A stretch of 64,000 nucleotides of DNA from Synechococcus lacustris (GTDB lineage Bacteria; Cyanobacteriota; Cyanobacteriia; PCC-6307; Cyanobiaceae). Positions 1 to 8,435 of this stretch are shown one piece after another; positions within the stretch are counted from its first letter, which is position 1, and each line of letters begins with the position of its first letter. The stretch covers positions 1 through 64,000 of the forward strand of contig CAJAQB010000006.1 of NCBI GenBank assembly GCA_903943975.1. Reading direction: 5' to 3'. A model generated the notes under the pieces. That model saw only the letters and a list, made by a program, of their open reading frames with translations. It did not search any database and had not been told where the DNA came from. A program made the position numbers and the translations under genes.

Positions 1-1
1 C

Positions 2-88
2 TACATCAAGGCCAACCACGGTGTTTCCGGCGACCCCGGTGTGATCGCCAACAACTACATCGATTACGCCATCAACGCCCTCGTCTGA
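2..88 (+). CDS. cpcA: phycocyanin alpha subunit (C-terminal part only)
   Basis: Only the last 28 codons lie in the window. The tail runs YIKANHG through GDPG to DYAINALV, which is the conserved C-terminus of the phycocyanin alpha chain, the bilin-carrying rod subunit of the phycobilisome. A strong intrinsic terminator follows, and the lyase genes cpcE and cpcF lie downstream, as expected for a cpc operon. The short tail fits CpcA better than other phycobiliprotein subunits, but with so few residues the assignment leans partly on context. Confidence 0.85.
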   Translation, partial: YIKANHGVSGDPGVIANNYIDYAINALV

Positions 89-115
89 TCCTTACCGATC
101 CCGCGAAAGCGCCTA

Positions 116-142
116 GGGCCCCCAACGGGGCCCTTTTTTTTT
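116..142 (+). terminator. intrinsic terminator after cpcA
   Basis: A perfect 7-bp GGGCCCC/GGGGCCC stem with a 4-nt CAAC loop is followed by nine T residues. It lies 27 nt after the cpcA stop and should end or strongly attenuate the highly expressed phycocyanin transcript before cpcE. Confidence 0.9.
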
Positions 143-155
143 GGCAACCCCTTGA

Positions 156-377
156 TCAGTGGCTGGGTAAAGCCCCAAGCTGGGCAATCAACATGGGTGC
201 CACCTCGCCTTGGTCCAGCTCTAGCCAATCGCCCAGCTCCTCAACTAGGGCCTGGCGATCGGCGGCTCGTCCCTGGTCGGCCAGCCGCTTCAGCTGGGCC
301 TCTTGGTCATCCATGGTGAGCAACAACGCCAGAAACAGGCGTTGTTGCAGGTCTAACCCCGAGGAGGAGAGCGCCAT
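156..377 (-). CDS. hypothetical 73-aa protein opposite the cpc genes
   Basis: A small ORF on the strand opposite to cpcA and cpcE, with an ATG start (MALSSSGLDL) and a TGA stop just beyond the cpcA terminator. It has a hydrophobic stretch (LFLALLL) near residues 14-20 and otherwise charged, leucine-rich helices such as LVEELGDWLELDQGE. No family was recognised. It fills the gap between cpcA and cpcE almost exactly and has amino-acid composition like a real small helical protein, but no clear ribosome-binding site is visible. It could also be a chance ORF. Confidence 0.45.
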   Translation of the reverse strand: MALSSSGLDLQQRLFLALLLTMDDQEAQLKRLADQGRAADRQALVEELGDWLELDQGEVAPMLIAQLGALPSH

Positions 378-439
378 GGGATACAGCAGATTGTTATCGC
401 CACGTTAATAACGGCTCAGGAATTCGCCCACCCCCTCCC

Positions 440-1267
440 ATGGACCCATCCAGCCCCCAAGGCACGCCGATCAGCGAGGAGGAAGCCCTGAGTCGGCTCC
501 GCCAACAGGAAGACACCAGCCAGAGGTATTACGCCGCCTGGTGGCTCGGCCGCATGCGCAGCCAGCACCCGGAAGCAATTCCCCTGCTGCTCCAGGCCCT
601 TAATGGCGCCCTAGACGCCCCCAGCAACGACCCCGACCTGCTCTTCGTGGCCAGGAATGCCACCAGGGCCCTCGGAAAATTGGAGGCCAAGGGCGCCCTG
701 CCACCGCTGCTGCGGGCCCTGCAGCACCCAGACCATGGCCTGCGGGAGGCCGCCGCCCGTTCGATCGGTGAACTGGGTGATGCCTCCGCCATCCCCGCCC
801 TGGTGGCCCGGCTCCAGCTCCCCGGGGCGGCCGAAGCCGCCAGCGGCGGCCTACGCCTGGGGGAACCCTGTGAAGCCCTGCTAGAAGCCCTGGGGGAACT
901 CAGCGAAGGCCAAGCCAACCCAGAGCTGAGCGCCGTACTTGAGGGCTTCCAACACCACAGCCGTCCGGTGGTGCGCAGCGCCGCCTGCCGGGCCCTGCTA
1001 CAGCTCAGCGGCGACCCCCGCTGGGCGGAGCCGATGCTGACCTTGCTGCACGATGGCCAACTGCAGGTGCGGCGGGCCGCCCTGATGGACCTGGGGGCCA
1101 GTGGCTGGCGTCCGGCAGGCCAGGCCCTGGCCGACTGCCTGGCGGAAAACAGCCTCAAACTGATTGCCCTTAAGGGTCTGGTGGAAGCCCCCCTGGGCTG
1201 CCCTGCCCCCCAAGCCCTCGGCGCCCCCGAACGGGAACTGCTCAACCTGATGGATCAGCTGCTGTGA
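440..1267 (+). CDS. cpcE: phycocyanin alpha-subunit bilin lyase, CpcE subunit
   Basis: CpcE forms a heterodimer with CpcF that attaches a bilin chromophore to the conserved cysteine of CpcA; it acts in the cytoplasm during phycobilisome assembly. The 275-residue protein is built of HEAT/PBS-lyase repeats, with recurring units such as PLLRALQHPD, LREAAARSIGELGD and VRRAALMDLG. The N-terminal RYYAAWWLGRMR block is characteristic of CpcE. The start is the ATG about 170 nt beyond the operon hairpin tail. Its stop overlaps the cpcF start, so the two lyase subunits are translationally coupled. CpcE/F-like paralogs for other biliproteins exist, but position after cpcA supports this call. Confidence 0.9.
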   Translation: MDPSSPQGTPISEEEALSRLRQQEDTSQRYYAAWWLGRMRSQHPEAIPLLLQALNGALDAPSNDPDLLFVARNATRALGKLEAKGALPPLLRALQHPDHGLREAAARSIGELGDASAIPALVARLQLPGAAEAASGGLRLGEPCEALLEALGELSEGQANPELSAVLEGFQHHSRPVVRSAACRALLQLSGDPRWAEPMLTLLHDGQLQVRRAALMDLGASGWRPAGQALADCLAENSLKLIALKGLVEAPLGCPAPQALGAPERELLNLMDQLL

Positions 1268-1956
1268 ACCCTGAGCTTTCCCCCAATGTCAACGAACATC
1301 TCCAGGCGGTGGAGGAGGCGGCCAGCAGCGAAGCTCTGCTGCACGCCACCCGCAGCCTGGTGAGCCTCTGCGCCCAGCTGGAACCCCATTCCAACGACCA
1401 ACAGGCCGCCATCCTTTGTTTGCTGGAGCTGCTGGGCACCAACAACCCTGGGGCCGCCGTGGCCGCCGTGGATGGCCTGATCGCCTGCGGCAACGCCGCC
1501 GTGGAGCCATTACTGCACAACCTGGATGAACACAATTACGGCGCCAGGGCCTGGGCCGTGAGGGCCCTGGCCAGCATTGGCGACCCCCGGGGCCTGCCGG
1601 TGCTGGAACGGGCCGTGGCCACAGACATCGGCCCCAGCGTGCGCCGCGCCGCCGCCCGGGGCCTCGGCAACCTGCAACTGGAGCAACTGCTGGCCGCTGA
1701 GCGCCCCCGCATCGTGGAACGTTGCCTGCGGGGCCTGGCCCTGGGCTGCGCCGATGGCGAATGGGTGGTGCGCTACGCCGCCGTGGTGGGCCTGGAGGGT
1801 TTCCTGCCCCAAGCCAGCGCCGCTGGAATCCCTGGGGCCATCGCCAAGGAAGGGCGCAGCCTGCTGGAGCAGCGCGCCCTGACCAGCGAAGAAGACACCC
1901 CTGTGGTTTACCTGCGCGCCCAACAGGCCCTGGAAAATCTCAGCGGGGCCCGATGA
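1264..1956 (+). CDS. cpcF: phycocyanin alpha-subunit bilin lyase, CpcF subunit
   Basis: Second subunit of the heterodimeric CpcE/CpcF lyase. The 230 residues form HEAT-like repeats (AAVDGLIACGNAAVEPLL, ARAWAVRALASIGD, VRRAAARGLGNLQ). Translation starts at a GTG that shares bases with the cpcE TGA (GTGA overlap), and the stop in turn overlaps the ATG of the next gene. This back-to-back coupling argues for one message carrying cpcE, cpcF and the phosphatase gene. Confidence 0.88.
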   Translation: MNPELSPNVNEHLQAVEEAASSEALLHATRSLVSLCAQLEPHSNDQQAAILCLLELLGTNNPGAAVAAVDGLIACGNAAVEPLLHNLDEHNYGARAWAVRALASIGDPRGLPVLERAVATDIGPSVRRAAARGLGNLQLEQLLAAERPRIVERCLRGLALGCADGEWVVRYAAVVGLEGFLPQASAAGIPGAIAKEGRSLLEQRALTSEEDTPVVYLRAQQALENLSGAR

Positions 1957-2453
1957 GCAGCGCCACCAAACTGCGGGTGTTGTTTGTGTGCATGGGCAAC
2001 ATCTGCCGCTCCCCCGCCGCGGAGGCGGTGTTTCTGCAACTGCTGGAACAGCAGGGCATTGCTGGGCAGTTTGAGGTGGATTCCGCCGGCACCGGCGGCT
2101 GGCACAAGGGCAAACTCGCCGATCCACGCATGCGCGCCGCCGCCGCCGCCCGGGGCCTGAGCCTGGAGAGCCGGGCCCGCCAGATCGAAACCGCAGACCT
2201 GCAGCGTTTTGATCTGATCCTCACCATGGACAACGACAACCTGGTAAACGTGCGGGCCCTTGATCCCAGCGGCCGTTGGCAGCACCGCATCCAGGCGCTC
2301 ACCAGCCACTGCCAGCGCTTCAACAGCCCAGAGGTGCCAGACCCCTATTACGGCGGTGACGCAGGCTTCGAGCAGGTGCTCGATCTACTGGAAGATGCCT
2401 GTGCCGGCCTGCTCAGCTCGCTTCAGCGCCAGCAGGCCCAGCAGCAGCAGTAG
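1953..2453 (+). CDS. low-molecular-weight protein tyrosine phosphatase
   Basis: A 166-aa cytosolic phosphatase of the LMW-PTP family, which removes phosphate from tyrosine residues. The P-loop CMGNICRSP near residues 15-23 gives the nucleophile cysteine and the arginine, and VPDPYYGG near residue 129 gives the general-acid aspartate loop. The start ATG overlaps the cpcF TGA (ATGA), so translation is coupled to the phycocyanin lyase genes. The C-terminus ends in a glutamine tail and overlaps the convergent panC/cmk gene by 41 bp. The substrate is unknown; a link to phycobilisome or exopolysaccharide control is only inference from position. Confidence 0.9.
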   Translation: MSSATKLRVLFVCMGNICRSPAAEAVFLQLLEQQGIAGQFEVDSAGTGGWHKGKLADPRMRAAAAARGLSLESRARQIETADLQRFDLILTMDNDNLVNVRALDPSGRWQHRIQALTSHCQRFNSPEVPDPYYGGDAGFEQVLDLLEDACAGLLSSLQRQQAQQQQ

Positions 2454-4002
2454 CCCTGGTGGCGGCCATCGCCTCCAGCGGCACCCGTTCCTGGAACCAG
2501 CCCACGATCCGCTCCACCACCTGCTCAATGCTCAAGCCATCACTCACCAGCTCCAGGGCGTCCTCAGCCCGGCAGAGGGGTGCCACCTCGCGGCTGGAAT
2601 CGCTCTGATCCCGTTCGGCAATTTCCTGCTCCAGCTGGCTAAGCGACGGCACTGGAAGACCGCGGGCGGCCAGATCAGCGGCCCGCCGCCGGGCCCGTTC
2701 AGCCACGGTGGCCGTGAGAAATACCTTTAGTTCGGCATGGGGGAATACCGCCGTGCCGATGTCGCGGCCTTCGGCCACCAGGCCGCCGCTGCTGCCGAAG
2801 CGCTGTTGCTGAGCTGTGAGCGCCGCCCGCACCGAAGGCAGGGCCGCCACCGCAGACACGGCTGAAGTAACCGTCGCCGTGCGAATCGCGGCAGTTACGT
2901 CCTTGCCATTCAGCAGCACCCGTTGATCCCCCTGCGCCTGGGCCTCCAGCCGCAGGTCGAGTTGCCCCAGCACAGCAGCCAATTCGGGGCTCTCCTCGGC
3001 CGCCAGGCCCAGGTCCTGGAGCAGCCAGGTCACGGCGCGATACATGGCGCCGGTGTCTAGGTACACCAGGCCCAGTTGGCGGGCCACCAGGCGGGTAACG
3101 GTGCTTTTGCCAGCGCCAGCGGGACCGTCGATGGCAACGATGGGGGAACGGGACATCAAGGTGAGGTGATCAATCAATCGGGTGGTGCCACAGCGCACGG
3201 CGGCGGCCAGCAGGCCCGCCCGCTCCAGCCGGGGCAGCGGCTGCAGGCTATGGGGCTGCACCAACTCCAGGTATTCCACCTGCAGGCCCCGGGCCCGCAG
3301 GTGGGCGAGGGCCAGCTGCTGCAACCTGGGGCCATCCTGCTCCCCAGCCCGGGCGGCGGCGGCGGCCAGGGCGAGGGCCTCGGGCAGGGCCTGGGCCCGT
3401 TGGCGTTCAAGCGGCGATAGATAGCTGTTGCGGGAACTGAAGGGCAGCCCATCGGCCTCCCGCTGGGTGGGGCAGGCAACGATCTCCACCGGTAGGCCCA
3501 GGTCGGCCACCATGCGGCGCAACACCTGTAATTGCTGCCAATCCTTTTCGCCGAGGAAGAGTCGTTGGGGCTGCACCAGGGCCAGCAGCCGGGCCACCAC
3601 CGTGCAAACCCCCTGGAAATGGCCCGGTCGCCAGGGGCCACAGAGCTGGGCCCCTAGGGCCGCAGCGGGCTGCACCTGGGTTAAGCCCTCGGGCCCAGCG
3701 GGATACAGGTCTTCCAATTGCGGTGCCCAGAGGGCGTCTGCCCCCGCCGCGGCCGCCAGGGCCAAATCCTGGTCCAGCGAGCGGGGATAACGCTCGAAAT
3801 CCTCCCCCGGGCCGAACTGGAGGGGGTTCACAAACACACTCACCAGCACCCGACCGCCGAAACGCCGGGCCCCACGGAAAAGCCCACCATGGGCGGCATG
3901 GAGGCCGCCCATGGTGGGCACAAGCTGAATCGCTTCGGGGGACTGCTTAATCCAGGCCCTGAGCTCCGCCAAAGAGCGCAGCAGAGGCAGCGGGGCAGCC
4001 AT
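2413..4002 (-). CDS. panC/cmk: bifunctional pantoate-beta-alanine ligase / cytidylate kinase
   Basis: A fusion typical of cyanobacteria. Residues about 1-283 are PanC, joining pantoate and beta-alanine for coenzyme A synthesis, with the HIGH-like motif PTMGGLHAAHGG and the pocket LGEKDWQQL. From about residue 284 the protein is CMP kinase, with P-loop GPAGAGKST and the DTGAMYRA block. The ATG at 4002 (MAAPLPLLRS) is preferred over a TTG seven codons upstream. It lies 28 nt after rlpA on the same strand, so the two may be cotranscribed. Its 3' end overlaps the convergent phosphatase gene. Confidence 0.95.
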   Translation of the reverse strand: MAAPLPLLRSLAELRAWIKQSPEAIQLVPTMGGLHAAHGGLFRGARRFGGRVLVSVFVNPLQFGPGEDFERYPRSLDQDLALAAAAGADALWAPQLEDLYPAGPEGLTQVQPAAALGAQLCGPWRPGHFQGVCTVVARLLALVQPQRLFLGEKDWQQLQVLRRMVADLGLPVEIVACPTQREADGLPFSSRNSYLSPLERQRAQALPEALALAAAAARAGEQDGPRLQQLALAHLRARGLQVEYLELVQPHSLQPLPRLERAGLLAAAVRCGTTRLIDHLTLMSRSPIVAIDGPAGAGKSTVTRLVARQLGLVYLDTGAMYRAVTWLLQDLGLAAEESPELAAVLGQLDLRLEAQAQGDQRVLLNGKDVTAAIRTATVTSAVSAVAALPSVRAALTAQQQRFGSSGGLVAEGRDIGTAVFPHAELKVFLTATVAERARRRAADLAARGLPVPSLSQLEQEIAERDQSDSSREVAPLCRAEDALELVSDGLSIEQVVERIVGWFQERVPLEAMAATRATAAAGPAGAEAS

Positions 4003-4030
4003 CAGCAAATCGAACCCAAGCAAGGGGGTT

Positions 4031-4537
4031 CTACTGGAGCACCTCGAGTTTCACCTGGGCCGTGCCACTGGCCACTAGGCCTAGTTCCTGGGCGGCGCCG
4101 TGGGCCAGATCGATCAAACGGGCCCCAGAGAAAGGACCGCGGTCATTGATCCGCACCACTGCGGAACGGCCGTTCCAGAGATTGGTAACGCGCACCTTGG
4201 TGCCGAAGGGCAGGGTGCGGTGGGCGGCGGTGAGGGTGCCGGGCCGCAACACCTCGCCGCTGGCGGTGCGATTACCGAAGAAACCAGGGCCATACCAGCT
4301 GGCTTCCCCCCGTTGGGTGGCGGTGATGCGGGGGGCGGGCTTCTGGGCCGGCCGGGGGGCCTGGGGGATCGGAGCGTCTAGGGCTGGGGCTTCCAGGTCC
4401 TCCAGTTGGAGGGGTTGGGCCATGGCCGTGAGCTGCAGCAGAGCGTCAGTGGGCTCCTGGGCAAGGACGGGGCGGGCACCGGGCAAGCAAGCCAGGGCAG
4501 CGGCGCCGAGAACAAGAGCGAAATGGCGTGTACGCAT
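4031..4537 (-). CDS. rlpA: RlpA-like septal/cell-wall protein (double-psi beta-barrel)
   Basis: A 168-aa exported protein of the RlpA (rare lipoprotein A) family; studied members are lytic transglycosylases acting on denuded peptidoglycan at the septum. A signal peptide (MRTRHFALVLGAAALACLPG) opens it and the C-terminal double-psi beta-barrel carries ASWYGPGFFGNRTASGE, PFGTKVRVTNL and VVRINDRGPF. The ATG at 4537 is chosen over an upstream TTG because it begins the signal peptide directly. The cysteine in the signal region could be a lipobox but the context is weak. There is no SPOR domain, as usual for cyanobacterial short forms. Confidence 0.85.
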   Translation of the reverse strand: MRTRHFALVLGAAALACLPGARPVLAQEPTDALLQLTAMAQPLQLEDLEAPALDAPIPQAPRPAQKPAPRITATQRGEASWYGPGFFGNRTASGEVLRPGTLTAAHRTLPFGTKVRVTNLWNGRSAVVRINDRGPFSGARLIDLAHGAAQELGLVASGTAQVKLEVLQ

Positions 4538-4944
4538 AACAAACGAAACCGACTGCAAATGCAGCGAGAGATGGAATGAATCCGATCCCCCCAGCGAGTA
4601 AAGAATTCGCCTTCTCCAAATGAGAAAACGCCCGCTGTGGTTCCTAACGATTTGAACAACGGGGAGAACCTAAACCGATTTTCAGAAGAGTTCCAATTGG
4701 CATTCGGCTCTAATCGTTGATCAGTAAATGAAATCAGTCGGCTAATCCCCCTGCCCAAGGGGCTTCTCCGCCGCCAAATCAAAAACTGGCCATCAGCAAA
4801 TCCGATGGGGCTCATAAGGCGCAGTGATTGGACAGTGGACGATCGGGGCACCGTCCACCCGGTTGATCGGTTGTTTCGGGGCTCGGCTGCCCCTGGGGCG
4901 GCGCTAGGTCAACATGAAAATGTTTAAGCAGCGCCGCTACCGCC
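4538..4944. promoter_or_regulatory. divergent rlpA-purM intergenic region with hairpin
   Basis: About 400 bp without a convincing gene, more AT-rich than its surroundings, separating divergent rlpA and purM, so it must hold both promoters. A perfect 7-bp inverted repeat GTGGACG/CGTCCAC sits at 4835-4841 and 4852-4858, about 90 nt before purM, and could be an operator or a leader hairpin. A 157-codon minus-strand ORF here has no protein-like character. Confidence 0.5.
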
Positions 4945-5979
4945 ATGGACTACCGCACCGCAGGGGTGGATGTGGAGGCCGGCCGGGCCTTTGTGGAGCG
5001 GATTCGCGGCAGCGTTGAAGCCACCCGCCGCCCGGAGGTGCTTGGCGGCCTCGGCGGCTTTGGTGGCCTCTGTCGGCTGCCGGCAGGCCTGCGCAAACCG
5101 CTGCTGGTGGCCGGCACCGACGGGGTGGGCACCAAGCTGGAACTGGCCCAAGACTGTGGGCGCCACCACGGGGTGGGCATCGACCTGGTGGCCATGTGCG
5201 CCAACGATGTGATCACCTGCGGCGCCGAACCGCTCTTCTTCCTCGACTACATCGCCACCGGCAAGCTCAGCCCCGAGGCAATGGCCGAGGTGGTGGTGGG
5301 CATTGCCGACGGCTGTTCCCAGAGCGGCTGCGCCCTGCTCGGTGGTGAAACCGCCGAGATGCCGGGCTTCTACCCCCCGGGCCGCTACGACCTGGCCGGC
5401 TTCTGTGTGGCCGTGGTGGAGGAAGACGAACGCATTGACGGCCGCCAGATCCAGGCCGGGGACCAACTGCTGGCCGTGGCCAGCAGTGGCGTGCACAGCA
5501 ATGGCTTCAGCCTGGTGCGCCGCATCCTTAAAGATCACCAGATCGACCTGCACGCCCCCCAGGCGGAGTTAGGGGGGGCCAGCGCCGCCGACGCCCTGCT
5601 GCGGCCCACCTTTCTCTATGCATCGCTCGTTAAAGCACTCCTCCAGGGGGGCGTAGAGCTCCATGGCATGGCCCACATCACCGGCGGTGGGCTGCCGGAG
5701 AACCTGCCCCGCTGCCTGCCGGAGGGCCTAGGGGCCCGGCTGGATCCGCTCAGTTGGGAACGGCCCGCCCTGTTCCGCTGGCTCCAGGCCCTGGGGGAAA
5801 TCCCGGAAAGAGACCTATGGCACACCTTCAACCTGGGGGTGGGCTACGTGCTGGTGCTGCCCACCACGGCGGTGGACGCCGCCCTGGCGGTGGTGGCCGC
5901 CAGCGGCTTCCAGGGCTGGCACCTGGGGGTGGTGGAAGCCCAGAGCTCCGGGGTGAACGGTCTGCCCGCTGGCGCCTGA
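4945..5979 (+). CDS. purM: phosphoribosylformylglycinamidine cyclo-ligase (AIR synthase)
   Basis: Catalyses the fifth step of purine synthesis, the ATP-dependent closure of FGAM to aminoimidazole ribonucleotide. The 344 aa match the usual PurM length. Recognisable blocks are [12 protein letters not shown] at the N-terminus, [47 protein letters not shown] and [13 protein letters not shown]. The ATG at 4945 begins the conserved DYxxAGVD motif. The gene is transcribed alone from the region shared with rlpA. Confidence 0.97.
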   Translation: MDYRTAGVDVEAGRAFVERIRGSVEATRRPEVLGGLGGFGGLCRLPAGLRKPLLVAGTDGVGTKLELAQDCGRHHGVGIDLVAMCANDVITCGAEPLFFLDYIATGKLSPEAMAEVVVGIADGCSQSGCALLGGETAEMPGFYPPGRYDLAGFCVAVVEEDERIDGRQIQAGDQLLAVASSGVHSNGFSLVRRILKDHQIDLHAPQAELGGASAADALLRPTFLYASLVKALLQGGVELHGMAHITGGGLPENLPRCLPEGLGARLDPLSWERPALFRWLQALGEIPERDLWHTFNLGVGYVLVLPTTAVDAALAVVAASGFQGWHLGVVEAQSSGVNGLPAGA

Positions 5980-6045
5980 GCGGCCCCTATGGGTCGACAG
6001 GCTTGGCATGATGATTGCAAGACAAGAAAGTTCCAGTAGTAGCCC

Positions 6046-6651
6046 GTGTCGTTAAGCGAATCTCGCCTTACCCGTCGTCGTAGTTCAGCCGGTCCGATTC
6101 CCCCCAACCGCCCCCAGCGTTTTGGCGAAGGGGATGCCCCCCGAACAGGACCGCGTCCCACCTACCTGAGCCTTCCGGACCACGGCAAGGTCTATGTGGC
6201 AGACCTGCCCCAGATGTCTGATGGCCAACTGGAAACAGTGGGTAAGGAAGCCCAGGAGGTGTTCGAAAGCCTGCAAAGGCGCATCACCGAACTGGAACTG
6301 CTGTTAGGCCAGGGCCCCCGCGACGACGGGCTGATCCGCGCCTGTACCAAACGGGATGTGACCGATCGCTTCCTGCGCGCCGTGGCCCAGGAGCAAGGGC
6401 GCCGCCGCGATAACCCGCACCTGCAGGCGGCCGCCGGTGAATCCCTAACCCGCACCTTCCTGGAGGTGGCCCGCCACCGACTGCCAGGGGCCACCTTTGA
6501 TTCCCTGCTGCAGGAAGCCCTCGCCGCCTGTGAAAACAGCGGCAGCGAGCCCCTGCCCAGCCCCTTGGTGCCGCCCCTGCCCCGGGAAGTACTGGCGGAG
6601 GCCGAAAACGTGCCGCTGGTGCTGCCGGTGGTACTAACCCCCGACCTCTGA
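6046..6651 (+). CDS. conserved hypothetical protein, 201 aa
   Basis: No family recognised. The protein starts at a GTG (SLSESRLTRRRSS). Residues 1-45 are basic and proline-rich, probably disordered; residues 55-150 are helical and charged (QMSDGQLETVGKEAQEVFES, RRITELELLL); the C-terminus is proline/valine-rich. It follows purM by 66 nt on the same strand and may be read from the same message. There are no transmembrane segments or catalytic motifs. Confidence 0.7.
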   Translation: MSLSESRLTRRRSSAGPIPPNRPQRFGEGDAPRTGPRPTYLSLPDHGKVYVADLPQMSDGQLETVGKEAQEVFESLQRRITELELLLGQGPRDDGLIRACTKRDVTDRFLRAVAQEQGRRRDNPHLQAAAGESLTRTFLEVARHRLPGATFDSLLQEALAACENSGSEPLPSPLVPPLPREVLAEAENVPLVLPVVLTPDL

Positions 6652-6654
6652 GCC

Positions 6655-6843
6655 CTACTCGCCCCTGCCCCCCAGCAGCCGCGAAGCCAGCAGCGCATCC
6701 AGCACAGAAACCAGGGCCCCAGCCCCCCAGAGCAAGCGCCAGAGCTGCTGGCCACTGTGCAGCGACAACACCAGCATCAGCAAACAAAGGATCACGTCGA
6801 GCAGCAAGGCACGGCGCAGCAGGTGGCTGGGAATCGGCTCCAT
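6655..6843 (-). CDS. small membrane protein, 62 aa
   Basis: Two closely spaced hydrophobic segments (LLLDVILCLLMLVLSL and LLWGAGALVSVLDALLA) suggest a small two-helix membrane protein with a basic tail. Its ATG overlaps the TGA of the upstream aldo/keto reductase by one base (TGATG), a classic coupled arrangement, which is the main reason to believe in it. No family is recognised and it ends three bases from the convergent upstream gene. Confidence 0.6.
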   Translation of the reverse strand: MEPIPSHLLRRALLLDVILCLLMLVLSLHSGQQLWRLLWGAGALVSVLDALLASRLLGGRGE

Positions 6844-7814
6844 CAGGCGCTGCCGAAGGGGTTAGCGGGCATCCTCCCCTGCAGCTTGGCAGCCACCTGA
6901 TCCAAGCGCTGGCGTTCCTCCTCCGGCAACACCCAGCCCAGGGCCCCCGCCACGGCCGCCCCCTGCTCCGGCCTACGCAGCCCGGGGATCGGCAGGGCCC
7001 CATGGGCCCGGCACCAGTTGAGCGCCACCTCGGGGGCCGTGGCCCCCTGGCGCCCGGCAACGGCGGCAACTTCCGCCCGCAAGGGCTCGATCGCCGGCAA
7101 TAAACGCCGAAATAGCTGGCCCCGGGGCCCGGCGGGAAGCGTCCCCCCCAGCTGCCAACGGCCACTGAGCAACCCCAGGGCCAGGGGGCTGTAGGCAATC
7201 AGCTCTAGGCCCAACTCCTGGCAGATTTCCGCCACCCCCCCTGGGCCCAACGGATCCCGGCAAAGCAATGAAAACTGCACCTGAACGCTGGTGAGGGGGA
7301 CCCCCCGCTCTGCCAACAGCCGTTGCCAACGGCGTAGGCGCTTGGGGCCCATGTTTGACACCCCCAGTTCCCGTACCACCCCCGCCTGCACCAAATCGGC
7401 CAAACCCTCCAGCAGGGGCCCCTCCTGCCAGGGGGCATAGCGGGCGGTGCTCCAGTGCAGTTGCACCCGATCCAAACGGCCGCCCAAGCGAGCTCGGGAA
7501 GCGGCGAAGGGTCGGTCGAAGCCGCGGCGGCCCAGGCGCCAGGGGAAAGGGGCCAACTTGGTGGCAATCAAAAGCTGCGCCTGCAGGGCCGCGGGCAGGC
7601 TGGCAACGGCCTGGCCCAGCAGCAGCTCACTGCGACCGGCCAGGGGGCCGGTGCCATAGGAATCGGCGCTATCGAAAAAACGCACCCCCGCCGCCACCGC
7701 CGCCTGGAAAGCGGCCAGGATCGGGCCATCATCCTCGGCTGGGTTGTAGTTCCAGAGGAAGCGATTACCCCAGGCCCAGGTGCCGGCCCCAATGCCCGGC
7801 AGAGAAAACGCCAT
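6843..7814 (-). CDS. aldo/keto reductase
   Basis: A 323-aa NADPH-dependent oxidoreductase of the aldo/keto reductase superfamily, cytosolic, substrate unknown. The fold is evident from FFDSADSYGTGPLAGRSELLLG (the catalytic Asp and Tyr) near residues 50-70, LLIATKLAP with the catalytic Lys, RVQLHW with the catalytic His, REIGVSN-like RELGVSNMG, and the C-terminal cofactor region LPIPGLRRPEQ. The ATG at 7814 (AFSLPGIGAGTWAWG) is chosen over upstream in-frame starts because it begins the conserved barrel strand. It is coupled to a small membrane protein downstream. Confidence 0.92.
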   Translation of the reverse strand: MAFSLPGIGAGTWAWGNRFLWNYNPAEDDGPILAAFQAAVAAGVRFFDSADSYGTGPLAGRSELLLGQAVASLPAALQAQLLIATKLAPFPWRLGRRGFDRPFAASRARLGGRLDRVQLHWSTARYAPWQEGPLLEGLADLVQAGVVRELGVSNMGPKRLRRWQRLLAERGVPLTSVQVQFSLLCRDPLGPGGVAEICQELGLELIAYSPLALGLLSGRWQLGGTLPAGPRGQLFRRLLPAIEPLRAEVAAVAGRQGATAPEVALNWCRAHGALPIPGLRRPEQGAAVAGALGWVLPEEERQRLDQVAAKLQGRMPANPFGSA

Positions 7815-7881
7815 GACCACAGCCCCAGGCCGCTCCACCATGGAGGATGTGCGGGCACAATGCGATCCCCGCTTGCCCCCC

Positions 7882-8364
7882 ATGAAGCGCCCCCTGCCAT
7901 TGCTGCTGCTGGCCAGCCTGCTGCTGCCCCTGGCAGCCTCCGGAGCCGAGACCCAGCTCGACAATGTGGGCAAGCTGGCGATTGTGACCAAAGCTTGCAG
8001 CCGCAACCTCGATGCTCAGCCCCCCCAAGGCTGTGCCCGGCTGATGCTTGATCAAATCCAGAGCAACCTGCTGGCCGTGCGCTTCATCGCCCGGGGGGAG
8101 CACCCAGACGCCAGCAACCAGCTCACCTTTGCGGGCAATAGCAAGGGGGCCCTCAACTGCCGCTTCAATCGCTGCAGTTTCAACGGCCCCGTGGAGTTGG
8201 AACTGAGCAGCCTCAGCGAAGTGATCTTTGACCGCAATGGCGTGGCAGAAGGGCTGCCCAAGGCCTGGCCCGTGGTGGGAACCTGCCGGATTGACGCCAG
8301 CTCCGTGAGCTGCAGTGCCCGCGCCATTCAGGGGGAACGCTGGGAGGCCACAGCCAGCTATTAG
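7882..8364 (+). CDS. secreted hypothetical protein, 160 aa
   Basis: The ATG at 7882 opens a clear Sec signal peptide (KRPLPLLLLASLLLPLAASG with cleavage after ASGA). The mature part has six cysteines (for example TKACSRN, GCARL, LNCRFNRCSF, GTCRID, VSCSA), suggesting a disulfide-bonded periplasmic or thylakoid-lumen protein. No family recognised. It is divergent from the aldo/keto reductase with 67 bp between them. In-frame starts upstream would put non-signal sequence in front and overlap the neighbour. Confidence 0.7.
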   Translation: MKRPLPLLLLASLLLPLAASGAETQLDNVGKLAIVTKACSRNLDAQPPQGCARLMLDQIQSNLLAVRFIARGEHPDASNQLTFAGNSKGALNCRFNRCSFNGPVELELSSLSEVIFDRNGVAEGLPKAWPVVGTCRIDASSVSCSARAIQGERWEATASY

Positions 8365-8435
8365 CGCCCAGTTGCTGAAGCGAGCAAGCCAAGGCGTTGG
8401 TGCTGCGGTTAGGCTGCAGGCAATAGGAATGAGCA

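Noticed and set aside
4378-4851. 157-codon minus-strand ORF across the rlpA start and the purM leader
   Set aside because: Out of frame with rlpA, no protein-like composition, and it would cover the only promoter region for two divergent genes.
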